DNA of 11,772 nucleotides from Saprospiraceae bacterium (GCA_016787375.1 JAEUUM010000597.1:1-11772); one strand, 5' to 3'. Numbered from the stretch's first letter, positions 1 to 8,285 are shown. Program-made: numbers and translations. Notes: a model not told the origin generated them from the letters alone.

Positions 1-2070
1 CAACCATATTATCAGGATTTTGAACCATCACAAGCAGGATGGACATTTAATAACGTAACCGGTACTACAGGTTGGAAATTTGGTACACCGGACGGCCCGA
101 AAATTAAAACAGCATCAAGTGGTGAAAATTGCTTCTATGCAAGTGTACCTACATTATTCTCAGATCAGGTTTTGGCATACTTGGAGTCACCATGTTATGA
201 CTTCTCAAATGCAACCAACGACCCATATCTTACATTCAACCTCAATTATGACATTGATACATACTACAATGGCATTTGGGTTGAATACACAACTGATGGA
301 GGTGAAAACTGGAAACAGTTAGGTGCGGCAAATGACCCTTTAAATTGGTATAATATCGCAAGCAACATACTAGGATATCCAACGTGGGGTGGTAATTCTT
401 CAGGTTGGACATTGGTAGGGCATAAACTGACAGGTTTAAAAGGTGAATCCAATTGCAGAGTCCGTTTGGTTTTCAACACTTATTACAACTTCTCCGGATA
501 CGGTGGAGTAGCAGTTGACAACATCACAGTTTATAACCAAATTGACAAAGATTTAACCGCAGTGTCCTTAGTAAATACCTCTACAGCAGAGTGTGGTAGT
601 GCCAAAGATAATTTAAAATTTACTTACCTCAATACCGGGACAAAATCAATTGTTGGCCCTAATCAAATCGTAGCATACTACCAATTAGGCAACAATCCTG
701 TAGTTCAAGAAAATGTTCCTTCTGCAGTAATACTTCCGGGAGGTTCATTTACCTATAATTTTACAACTCCATTCAGTTCTTACGGACCAGGTGTGTATAA
801 AGTAAAATCGTGGGTAAAAGCATTGAATGATACAAACAATTTTAACGATACGACATACTTTACATTAACCATTCCCGAACCCGCCTCTTTGCCTTTTGTT
901 GAAAATTTTGAAAAATTTCTATTCCCAACTGGATGGGTCGGTACAGGATATAGTGTAACTTCAGGTCACAACAACAAGTCTTATGTTATTGCCGGAAATC
1001 TATTTGGGTCATTCAGTAATTTCAATTTTACAACCAACAGCATAGGCCCTCTTGATGGTGGAAATATGTTGACTTTTGATTACAGGTATGTAGAATACTT
1101 TGATGGAACATTACCTACTCCATCAGATGAAGTTCAATTGGAAGTTGAAATATCTGACGATTGTGGTGAGACTTTCAAAAACCTTTATACAATTAACAAA
1201 ACAAACCACGTGTCATCAGTTGATATGAAAAACGTATCAATAGATCTCTCCGCGTATGCAGGAAAAATAATTAAATTGCGTTACCGCGCAGTTTATAGTG
1301 TTGGTGACTATTGGGTTGATATAGACAATATCAACATCAACGGATGCCCTGTTAATTTTGGTATTTCTGAAAAAATCAAGAATGTCTCAAACGGTGGCAC
1401 AGCAGATGGATCAATTACCGTGTCACCTACAAAGGGTACAGGACCGTATACTTATATTTGGAGTAATGCAGCTACTACCTCTACAATATCAGCATTAAAC
1501 ACTGGAAACTATTGCGTTACCATTACCGATAAAATTGGCTGTTCTGATACAGAATGCTTCACGGTTGGCAGTTGTCCTGCAACTTTGGGAGTAAGTGGAG
1601 CCATCTCACCAATTTCTGCGGCCGACAAAAAAGACGGAAAAATAACTTTGAACCTACCTGCCGGAAATTACACTTTCGCATGGAGCAATGGAGCAACCGG
1701 TAAGGCAGTATCTTTTTTAGCAAAAGGTAACTACTCTGTAACTGTAACCAATGAATTTGGCTGTACGCAGGTACTTGATTTTTCAGTTAATGTTGTGGCT
1801 ACAAGTGAAATACAAGAACTTCAGAATTTCAATATCAACCCTAACCCAACGAATGGTTATTTTACTTTGTCTGCAGCATTTAATAAAACAATGGACGCCA
1901 ATGTTGAGATTTACAGTATTTACGGAGAGTTGATTTACTCTAGGAAGTTTGTAAAAAGCACTCAAATAAATCTGCCAATAGATTTGACTGAAAAACCTGC
2001 CGGTTTCTATATCCTGAAACTTTCCGCAAATCAACAGTCTATCAGTAAAAAAATTATAAAAATTCAATAA
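1..2070 (+). CDS. T9SS-secreted multidomain adhesin-like protein (5' end missing)
   Basis: The frame is open from base 1, so the start lies upstream; 689 residues are visible, ending at TAA 2068-2070. Domains, in visible-residue numbering: a jelly-roll/MAM-like (choice-of-anchor J type) domain at about 1-180, with 'VEYTTDGGENW' and closing 'AVDNITVYN'; a CARDB/Ig-like beta domain at about 184-291; a second jelly-roll at about 297-448, with 'VEISDDCGETF' and closing 'DIDNININ'; two SprB-like repeats at about 451-523 and 525-599, each with a 'GNY.VT.T...GC' core; and a type A T9SS C-terminal sorting domain at about 610-689, with 'NPNPTNG', 'YSIYGELIYS' and 'GFYILKL'. By family knowledge the last domain directs outer-membrane export and surface anchoring or release. 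The ligand is not evident; cell-surface adhesion or glycan binding is inference. A TTG at 172 would be only an internal start, because the same domain continues upstream of it. Confidence 0.93.
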   Translation, partial: QPYYQDFEPSQAGWTFNNVTGTTGWKFGTPDGPKIKTASSGENCFYASVPTLFSDQVLAYLESPCYDFSNATNDPYLTFNLNYDIDTYYNGIWVEYTTDGGENWKQLGAANDPLNWYNIASNILGYPTWGGNSSGWTLVGHKLTGLKGESNCRVRLVFNTYYNFSGYGGVAVDNITVYNQIDKDLTAVSLVNTSTAECGSAKDNLKFTYLNTGTKSIVGPNQIVAYYQLGNNPVVQENVPSAVILPGGSFTYNFTTPFSSYGPGVYKVKSWVKALNDTNNFNDTTYFTLTIPEPASLPFVENFEKFLFPTGWVGTGYSVTSGHNNKSYVIAGNLFGSFSNFNFTTNSIGPLDGGNMLTFDYRYVEYFDGTLPTPSDEVQLEVEISDDCGETFKNLYTINKTNHVSSVDMKNVSIDLSAYAGKIIKLRYRAVYSVGDYWVDIDNININGCPVNFGISEKIKNVSNGGTADGSITVSPTKGTGPYTYIWSNAATTSTISALNTGNYCVTITDKIGCSDTECFTVGSCPATLGVSGAISPISAADKKDGKITLNLPAGNYTFAWSNGATGKAVSFLAKGNYSVTVTNEFGCTQVLDFSVNVVATSEIQELQNFNINPNPTNGYFTLSAAFNKTMDANVEIYSIYGELIYSRKFVKSTQINLPIDLTEKPAGFYILKLSANQQSISKKIIKIQ

Positions 2071-2082
2071 ACAGATTTCTAC

Positions 2083-2120
2083 AAAAAAAGGGTCGGAAAA
2101 TAATTTCTGACCCTTTTTTT
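2083..2120. terminator. Bidirectional intrinsic terminator between convergent genes
   Basis: The arms AAAAAAAGGGTC (2083-2094) and GACCCTTTTTTT (2109-2120) are perfectly complementary. The stem continues inward through one G-U pair (2095/2108) and GAAA/TTTC (2096-2099/2104-2107) to an ATAA loop, giving about 16 contiguous pairs. The T-run on one strand and the A-run on the other make it able to end transcription from both sides. It sits 13 bp after the stop of the T9SS protein gene and 17 bp beyond the stop of the convergent membrane-protein gene. Confidence 0.92.
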
Positions 2121-2136
2121 CATTCTGGTAATTATT

Positions 2137-2832
2137 CTATTCTTTTTTGACATTGGTTTTAAATTGGCTGAAAAGGAAAATCATAAACATGCTGCACCAC
2201 ATGGTCTGTACTTTAGACAATTGTTTGATTAAAGGTATCGGTGTAAACATCCCATCATCTTTTGATACAATACCAAAACTGTAACTTATACATTCTGCAT
2301 AATTTTCAAGACCCAACGGGTATTCCCTACCCAAACATCCTGGCATCAATAATGACATCAAGTCATAAAATCCACCCCACGAAATCAGTATGGTAAAATA
2401 AGTTGCAAGAGATGCCCAGAGTTTGGTATTGAGGGTTTTGTTTGGACTCAAAAGGTCTTTTATGGCGATTACCAAAACCGTCATTTCTAAAACTATAAGT
2501 AAAACGTGGATGGTGCTTAAAAGCCCGTGTCTGATATTTCCAATGGTAAAAAACGGATTGTCAGCAAGGAAAGTAGCAATGAAAATAAAAACAATCAATC
2601 CCAAAATTAGACTTTTCACCATTTTGCTTTGGGCTGTAAATAAAGTAATGTTGTAAAGACTAAAGCCATAAAGTGCACTGACCACCAAATAATAACTCTT
2701 TGGAATTGTATCCTGTAAGTTAAAACCCCAATACCTAAATATTTCTTTGCCAACTAACATTGAAACAATAAAAATCAGCTGGATGAATACCAGTGTTTTA
2801 AATGCATCATAATCATCCCTATATTTTAACAT
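2137..2832 (-). CDS. Multi-pass membrane protein, ion-channel-like pore module without selectivity filter
   Basis: The protein is 231 residues starting at ATG 2832-2830. Hydrophobic segments lie at about 12-29, 47-65, 71-90, 104-124, 138-162 and 209-224. I do not recognise a named family with certainty. The C-terminal part, 'ATYFTILISWGGFYDLMSLL' followed by a PGC turn, then 'ISYSFGIV', 'FTPIPLIKQLSKVQ' and a last hydrophobic helix, follows the order of bacterial two-TM potassium channels (Ion_trans_2): outer helix, PG(S/C) turn, 'YFSF.T' pore helix, 'ITP.TPL.K.L' and inner helix. The filter position, where T.GYGD is expected, reads SKDDG and is about two residues shorter, so potassium selectivity is not expected. 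The gene lies 194 bp downstream of the caspase-TPR pair on the same strand and ends at the shared terminator. The start is followed directly by a charged N-terminus, with no signal peptide. A plain hypothetical integral membrane protein is the alternative. Confidence 0.82.
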   Translation of the reverse strand: MLKYRDDYDAFKTLVFIQLIFIVSMLVGKEIFRYWGFNLQDTIPKSYYLVVSALYGFSLYNITLFTAQSKMVKSLILGLIVFIFIATFLADNPFFTIGNIRHGLLSTIHVLLIVLEMTVLVIAIKDLLSPNKTLNTKLWASLATYFTILISWGGFYDLMSLLMPGCLGREYPLGLENYAECISYSFGIVSKDDGMFTPIPLIKQLSKVQTMWCSMFMIFLFSQFKTNVKKE

Positions 2833-3026
2833 GATTTTTGAATTTGAAAATTATTAATAAGTAGATCTGTAGGCGAAATAATATAAAAAAAGTTAATTGT
2901 TCACCAAAATATCCAAATTATTAAATTAAATTTACCATCAAGCCAAAATATTGAATAAGATAAAACTTAAGTCCCTGTATATAACTTTTTAAAAAACCAA
3001 CTACAGTAGATCTATCAGGATTGATT
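2833..3026. other. Short AT-rich spacer with no clear signals
   Basis: These 194 bp separate the membrane-protein gene from the end of the second caspase gene. I see no reading frame of note, no GC-rich hairpin with a T-run on the minus strand, and no match to the Bacteroidota promoter core TAnnTTTG at a convincing position. GTAGATCT occurs twice (2861-2868 and 3006-3013), near each end of the spacer. Read-through from the caspase genes into the membrane-protein gene therefore remains possible. Confidence 0.5.
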
Positions 3027-5447
3027 TTATTCCTTTAATTTTTTCGAAAAATATTTCTCCATCAAGGCTTTCCATTCGGGAGTTTTATTAACTTGATTAA
3101 AGTTTTCTGTTGAATAATATTCTAAGAAGTTAAGCCCCTTGAGTATTGCCTGTTCTGCATAATAAGTTGCTGCAGGAGCATCATTTAACTTTGCCTTCAA
3201 AACTGCATAGTTCAGATATGTGGAAGCAAAACCTGGGTTTAAATTCATTGCTTTGTTGTAGAAATTTTCGGCACAGTCCCAACGCCCTGTCTCCCTGCAA
3301 ATATTGCCACGATTAAGCCAACCTGGCACATACATTGTATCTAACTTGTTAGCCCTCTCGACACATTCTTCAGCTTTATCATATTTTTTCAAATCAATAT
3401 AAACGGATCCCAGATTGCTCCACGATCTTGCAATAGTAGAATCCAATCCAACCAATTTATTAAAGTAAATTAGAGCTTTTTCAGGTTGTTTACTGTTTTT
3501 AAAAAACGCACCCAGGTTGTTCAGGACAAAAATAGAACTCGAATCGAGCGAATACGCTTTAAGAAGTACTTTCTCCGCCTCAGAGTATCGATTGGTGACA
3601 TTATAAAGACTTCCGAGATTACTCCAGGCCATAATAGTGGTGGAGTCCAAGGAAACGGCTTTCCAGAACTCAGCCTCAGCTTCGGCATATTTGGATACAT
3701 TCATCAGCAAATTCCCATAGTTGTTGTGCCAGCATGGATAGGTGGGGCCGCCTACTGAATTATATTTTTCCATCATGTTGATCGCCCTTGAAATGTCCCC
3801 CTTGGCTAGAAGCAACAATCCCCTCCGGTTTATGGTGTAAGCATGGAGTGAATCAATGGTTTCGGCTTCCTTAAGCGCTTTATCGGCCAGATCATATTTC
3901 CTGAGGTTAGTAAGATAGTCCGCAAGATCAACATAAGGAAGTACCCAATTTGGGGCCAGGTGGTGTGCTGCCTCTGCACAATAGAAAGCAGAATCAATCT
4001 GATTCAGATTTAATGCATAAATCATGATCATATTGTGCCAGGAAAGTGGAGAATTAGGTTCCAGAGCCAATGACTGTTCATATTTTTTCAAGGCCGCTCT
4101 TCCTGCTCGCACATCTGTTTTTTGTCTGGTGACTAAAATCCCCTCAAATAAGAGCTTCCGGGCTTGAAGGGAGCGGTACATATAGTGGCTTTCCCCTAAT
4201 AATTCAGCTGCCCGTTGAAGTTGCCGTGGTATGGGGTCAAGTTTCAGCGTTTTACCGATGCATTCCAATTGTTGAACATCGGCTTGCAGCCAGATATTCA
4301 TAACTTGCTGTGCATCGTCCTGCAATGCTGCAGCGTAATTGTGTTTAATTATCCCATGAAGTTGGGCGAGTGATTGGTTTGTTTCAAGTTGAGCAAAATA
4401 TTTTTCTGCACAGTCATTTTCGGGTTTAAAAAACCGCTTCCCGGCAACAGCATTTTTGAAAGACACATACAACTGTTGAGTGTTGGAATCTAATTTTCCT
4501 AAAATCTCTTCTTCAATTCCACGCCCTTCTATCGCTGCAAAAATAGCCATGTTGTTACCAGCCGTTTTTTTCAAGTCAGCCAAAATTTGGGGATTTATTT
4601 TTACTAGACGGTCAGTTTTATTCCCGAGCAGTATTGGCACTTGGCTCTGAGGAGCGGCCTCCGTGGTTACATGGTCCTCAAGATAGCGGTCGAGTTCACC
4701 CAGTGTTACATAACCATCAGCATTTTTATCAGCTAAGCCAAAAAGTCCTTCTACCATATAGTAGCTGAAAATGCCACGTCCTCCTCCCCATTGTTCACCT
4801 TCTAGACTGAGTTCACCAGGCTGGCAACTAAGAATTTTTACTTCGTTGGTGTACTGTTTGGCAAGATTGGCAGCTGTAAGTTGTGCACCACCAATTTGGC
4901 TTCCGGCAAGTTTTCCTGCGTGACAGGCATCGGTGATAACAATGACTTTTGCCTTGTTTTGAGTGGAAAGTGTGGTCACCACTTCCTGCAAATAAGCCAG
5001 TGAATAGGTTCCTCCTCCCATATACACCCGTGAAGGAGCATCCCAGCAAAGAAGAAATCCGGGCTGGGAGACGGTTTTGCGTTCCACATCACCATGCCCC
5101 GAAAAATATATCAAGACTTGATCGTCTTCTTTTGTCTTTTCGAGCAGGGCATCCAGCGCCTCGGCAACGCGGCCGGCAGTAGCCTCATGGTTCATTAGAA
5201 CTTTAAGGTGTTCATTGTCAAGCGAGCCACCCGCCGGGGAGCGCAGGAAGTTAGCAAACGCTTCCGCATCCTTATCCGCAAATCGAAGATCAGGAATGTC
5301 CTTGTCTTGGTAGTCCGAGATGCCAACTACTACCGCGTAGGTGTTTTTCATAGCTGTTGGCTGTTGGCTGTTGGCTATTGGCGAAACGCCTTTGCTTTGC
5401 GAAAACGCCAGAAATGGCAATAACATAAAGATGACTATGTATTTCAT
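3027..5447 (-). CDS. Exported caspase-like (peptidase C14) protein with C-terminal TPR array, copy A
   Basis: The protein is 806 residues. A Sec signal peptide covers about 1-16 (hydrophobic core, ending AFSQ; no lipobox cysteine), so it should act in the envelope or outside the cell. The caspase-like domain spans about 36-285: 'AVVVGISDYQD', then 'YFSGHGD' with catalytic His118, and 'ITDACHAG' with catalytic Cys175, so the dyad is intact. 'EGEQWGGGRGIFSY' follows, then a canonical EF-hand-like loop from Asp240 to Glu251 (D.N.DG.V...E). A helical linker (about 330-430) contains 'NYAAALQDDAQQVMNIWL'. TPR units fill about 449-770. The domain order resembles bacterial metacaspase-like proteins that use TPRs as partner-binding scaffolds; the substrate is unknown, and cleavage after basic residues, as in metacaspases, is only a family-based guess. 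It starts 12 bp after the stop of its paralogue, so the two are very probably co-transcribed. Oddities are a 4x7-bp repeat just after the signal peptide and high GC in the protease half. Confidence 0.93.
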   Translation of the reverse strand: MKYIVIFMLLPFLAFSQSKGVSPIANSQQPTAMKNTYAVVVGISDYQDKDIPDLRFADKDAEAFANFLRSPAGGSLDNEHLKVLMNHEATAGRVAEALDALLEKTKEDDQVLIYFSGHGDVERKTVSQPGFLLCWDAPSRVYMGGGTYSLAYLQEVVTTLSTQNKAKVIVITDACHAGKLAGSQIGGAQLTAANLAKQYTNEVKILSCQPGELSLEGEQWGGGRGIFSYYMVEGLFGLADKNADGYVTLGELDRYLEDHVTTEAAPQSQVPILLGNKTDRLVKINPQILADLKKTAGNNMAIFAAIEGRGIEEEILGKLDSNTQQLYVSFKNAVAGKRFFKPENDCAEKYFAQLETNQSLAQLHGIIKHNYAAALQDDAQQVMNIWLQADVQQLECIGKTLKLDPIPRQLQRAAELLGESHYMYRSLQARKLLFEGILVTRQKTDVRAGRAALKKYEQSLALEPNSPLSWHNMIMIYALNLNQIDSAFYCAEAAHHLAPNWVLPYVDLADYLTNLRKYDLADKALKEAETIDSLHAYTINRRGLLLLAKGDISRAINMMEKYNSVGGPTYPCWHNNYGNLLMNVSKYAEAEAEFWKAVSLDSTTIMAWSNLGSLYNVTNRYSEAEKVLLKAYSLDSSSIFVLNNLGAFFKNSKQPEKALIYFNKLVGLDSTIARSWSNLGSVYIDLKKYDKAEECVERANKLDTMYVPGWLNRGNICRETGRWDCAENFYNKAMNLNPGFASTYLNYAVLKAKLNDAPAATYYAEQAILKGLNFLEYYSTENFNQVNKTPEWKALMEKYFSKKLKE
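5353..5380 (-). repeat. Tandem heptanucleotide repeat, 4 units, inside caspase copy A
   Basis: On the plus strand three exact GCTGTTG units (5353-5359, 5360-5366, 5367-5373) are followed by one GCTATTG (5374-5380). On the coding strand they encode the linker IANSQQPTA between the signal peptide and the caspase domain. The unit length is not a multiple of three, so gaining or losing one unit would shift the frame. An in-frame ATG (Met33, 5351-5349) lies immediately after the repeat. The paralogous gene has no such repeat. Confidence 0.9.
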
Positions 5448-5459
5448 TATTGAACTTTT

Positions 5460-7874
5460 TTAGTCTTTTACTTTATCCCCCAAAGGGGTAGGCGGGAAGT
5501 ATTTTTTCATTAAATCTTTCCATTTTTGCTCTTTGTGCTTGGGTAGCAGGTCCGTATCATTTATCAAACCCTGATATTTTAATTCTCCGTTTTCGACACC
5601 AATTTTTAGTGCCTGTTCTAAAAATTCCCATCCTTTTTCAACATTACCTGTCTTAAAAGCAAGCTGTGATTTATAAACATAGGTATCAGGATAATAAGGC
5701 TGCAACTCAATAGCCTTTGCAAAATTAGGTTCTGCTTTTTTAACATATCTGGGTATATGAGCATATGCATTCCCGAGAATTGCAAAAAGTAACCCAACTG
5801 AAGGTCCTTTCTTAATAGCCTTTTGAATTGCGATTTCAGATTCCTCCCACTTCTGAAGCCTTTGCAACACGATTGCCAGGTTGGTGTAAGTTTGCCAAAT
5901 GCTGCTGTCAATTTGAATTGATTTTTTCAACATCTTTTCAGCCTCAGTATATTTAAAAGTCTGAAGATAAACACTGCCAAGGTTGCTTATTGCACCGAAG
6001 TTGGTTGAATCAAGCATAACGGCATTCAACAATGGTTTGTCAGCAAGTTCATATTTTCCAGAGGCCAGAAGAGCATTACCTAGGTTATTCCAGGCATTTG
6101 CATTGTTGGGGTCCAATTGTGTTGCTTTTGTAAATTTCCTTTCTGCTTCAACAAAGTCTTTTTTCTTATAAGAATACAAACCCCAGTTATTCCAGGCAGC
6201 CACTGAACTTGAATCCATTTCTATAGCCTTTTCAATATATTTTTTTGCTTTATCCGGGTTATTGAATTTATATGAAAACATAAAAGACAAGTCCGTGTAC
6301 GGAACTACCCACGAAGGATACAACTGTATTGCATTCTGAGCCATAATTTCCATTGAATCAGCATTATTGAGGTTCCATCCAAACACCCTGCTCATTTGCC
6401 AGTAAACATGGGGTTGTTTTGGTACATACTGAAGGCTCTTCTTCAACAATTCTAATGCTTTTTTTCCCAATTCGTTATCAGGGTTTTGATTAGAATTTGC
6501 CAATAAATAGGCTTCAAAGAAATATTTTCGCGACATGAGTTCATTGTACATGTAATTATCCTCACCCAACAAATCGATTGCCTTATCAATGTATTTTGGA
6601 AATGTCATTAGTTTTTGGGTAAATACCTTCTTTGGGAGTTTCTTACCTTTTGGTGCGTTGCCGGAAGTTTGATCCGGACTGGCTTTCAACCATTTATTCA
6701 AAACTTGCTGAGAATCGTCAATTAATGCTGCAGCATAGTTACGTCGCATCGTGTTATAAAGGCGATTAAGTTTTTGATTTTTTATAAGCCGATTGAAATA
6801 ATATTCAACACATTCCTTTTCGGGTTCGAAGAACATATGTTGTTGAAGGGCTTTTTTATAAAAAATATAGTCAGCCCTTTCTGAAGCTTCCAGCGTATCT
6901 AAAAGATCATCTTCAAAACCTTTTGGTTGGGCTGGAGAAAGCATTGCCATCTGACTTGTTTTACCGGACTTAAGTGAATCAAGGATAACCGTATCTACCA
7001 ATGCAATTGTAGTTTTAATGTTACCAACTACTTTGGGATTCTGACTTACAGGTGCCACTTCGGTTGTTACATGATCCTGAAGATAACCTTCCACCTCCTT
7101 TAGGGTAACCAGCAAATTTTTATCTTTATCAGCCAGCCCATACAGTGCATTTACAAGGTTGAATGAAAAAGCACCTCTTCCACCACCCCATTGCTCTCCT
7201 TCTATGCTGTATTCGTCAGGTTGGCAAGATAATATTTTGACTTCATTTGAAAATTGAGTAGCAAGCGCTGCTGTTGTGGCTTGTGCTCCACCAACTGTGC
7301 TTCCGGCCAAAGCTCCGGAGTGACATGCGTCTGTAATCACGATTACTTTTGCCTTGATTTTATTGGTAAGCGTTTTGATTTTTCCTTGTAAATCGCGCAG
7401 GTCTAAGGCTCCTCCTGTCATATATAGTTTAGAAGGAGAATCCCAGCAAAGTAAATATCCCGGTTGGTCTTCGTCTTTCAATTCAACATCACCGTGACCT
7501 GAAAAATAGATGATGGCTTGCTCTCCTTCCTTAACATTTTCAATCAACCAATATAAAGCCATTACAAAATTGCCCCGTGTTGCTTCTTTTTCGGTTAGTA
7601 ATTTGATCTGATCATTGGTCAATTTACCACCCGCCTCTGTTTTAAGAAAAGTTGCAAATGCCTCGGCATCTTTATGTGCATATCTCAGATCCGGGATAGC
7701 TTGATCCTGATAGTTTGAGATTCCAACTATTACAGCCCAGGTTTTAGTTGGATTAGACTTAGTTGCTGTTTCCTCAATTGGGCTTGCTCCTTTGCTGCCG
7801 GATTGCGGTTGCTGGGCAAAAGAAATATTGGCAATCATAATTAACAACACAATAAAAGGCCATGTTTTTTTCAT
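5460..7874 (-). CDS. Exported caspase-like (peptidase C14) protein with C-terminal TPR array, copy B
   Basis: The protein is 804 residues and paralogous to copy A along its whole length. The signal peptide is about 1-20 (ending ISFAQQ). The caspase-like domain spans about 46-295: 'AVIVGISNYQD', then 'YFSGHGD' with His127, and 'ITDACHSG' with Cys184, so the catalytic dyad is intact; 'EGEQWGGGRGAFSF' also matches copy A. The EF-hand-like loop at 249-260 is degenerate: the central DG became NL, although Asp249, Asp251 and Glu260 remain. The helical linker again has 'NYAAALIDDSQQVLNKWL' and then 'LLGEDNYMYNELMSRK'. TPR units fill about 470-760, with classic 'AWNNLGNALLASGKYELA'. It is the first gene of the pair, with ATG at 7874-7872 after an A/T-rich leader without a clear Shine-Dalgarno. 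Likely role: an envelope or secreted cysteine endopeptidase or protein-interaction scaffold; the substrate is unknown. Confidence 0.94.
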   Translation of the reverse strand: MKKTWPFIVLLIMIANISFAQQPQSGSKGASPIEETATKSNPTKTWAVIVGISNYQDQAIPDLRYAHKDAEAFATFLKTEAGGKLTNDQIKLLTEKEATRGNFVMALYWLIENVKEGEQAIIYFSGHGDVELKDEDQPGYLLCWDSPSKLYMTGGALDLRDLQGKIKTLTNKIKAKVIVITDACHSGALAGSTVGGAQATTAALATQFSNEVKILSCQPDEYSIEGEQWGGGRGAFSFNLVNALYGLADKDKNLLVTLKEVEGYLQDHVTTEVAPVSQNPKVVGNIKTTIALVDTVILDSLKSGKTSQMAMLSPAQPKGFEDDLLDTLEASERADYIFYKKALQQHMFFEPEKECVEYYFNRLIKNQKLNRLYNTMRRNYAAALIDDSQQVLNKWLKASPDQTSGNAPKGKKLPKKVFTQKLMTFPKYIDKAIDLLGEDNYMYNELMSRKYFFEAYLLANSNQNPDNELGKKALELLKKSLQYVPKQPHVYWQMSRVFGWNLNNADSMEIMAQNAIQLYPSWVVPYTDLSFMFSYKFNNPDKAKKYIEKAIEMDSSSVAAWNNWGLYSYKKKDFVEAERKFTKATQLDPNNANAWNNLGNALLASGKYELADKPLLNAVMLDSTNFGAISNLGSVYLQTFKYTEAEKMLKKSIQIDSSIWQTYTNLAIVLQRLQKWEESEIAIQKAIKKGPSVGLLFAILGNAYAHIPRYVKKAEPNFAKAIELQPYYPDTYVYKSQLAFKTGNVEKGWEFLEQALKIGVENGELKYQGLINDTDLLPKHKEQKWKDLMKKYFPPTPLGDKVKD

Positions 7875-8253
7875 AAATTTGGGTTATAAAAAATATTTTC
7901 CTCTAATTTAACAAACAATTTATTGATATAAAGAACATTCAAGTTAGAATTGATTATTAAAATCTAAAATGGAGTATTACTGAGCACTTTGTATGAAGAA
8001 ACTGAAAAAAAATGGGTTTACCCGTCCAATATTATCCTGAATGCATGTCTTGTGTAGGCAAAAGAACCAGTGATTTTCATTTCAGTAAAAACTTAAATAA
8101 TGTTTCACATAAAACTTATATCGTATTTGTACAATATAATATATCTGCCTTCAGAATTAGCATAAAATAAGAAGCATCCAATTCGAAACAATATAGATCC
8201 AAATTTTTTAAAATACTTTTATGAGGTTTTTCCGGGAGGTATTTTCTGCAATA

Positions 8254-8285
8254 TTTTACTAAAGCTAAAATACTATTTAGTAAAA
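8254..8285. repeat. Perfect 10-bp inverted repeat
   Basis: TTTTACTAAA (8254-8263) and TTTAGTAAAA (8276-8285) are exact reverse complements separated by 12 bases. The element lies in non-coding DNA, about 380 bp upstream of the caspase-TPR pair start. It could be an operator or a weak RNA hairpin. Confidence 0.7.

Noticed and set aside
2861..3013. GTAGATCT repeated at both ends of the spacer as a mobile-element footprint
   Set aside because: Only eight bases are shared, no element or transposase lies between the copies, and chance occurrence is likely.
3027..4200. DNA-level tandem repeats in the TPR-coding regions
   Set aside because: The repeats are visible only at protein level; the nucleotide sequence of successive TPR units has diverged.
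3027..7874. A CRISPR-associated TPR-CHAT (Craspase-like) or gasdermin-type defence module
   Set aside because: Both proteins start with signal peptides and carry a C14/metacaspase-type domain followed by TPRs; there are no cas genes, no repeat-spacer array and no gasdermin-like neighbour in the window.
7875..7980. Bacteroidota sigma promoter (TTG ... TAnnTTTG) for the caspase pair
   Set aside because: The closest candidate is TAAATTG with a 17-base spacer after TTG; it misses a consensus base and the spacing, so it was not annotated as a promoter.
8221..8262. Small peptide gene starting at ATG 8221
   Set aside because: It ends after 13 codons and has no ribosome binding site or supporting context.
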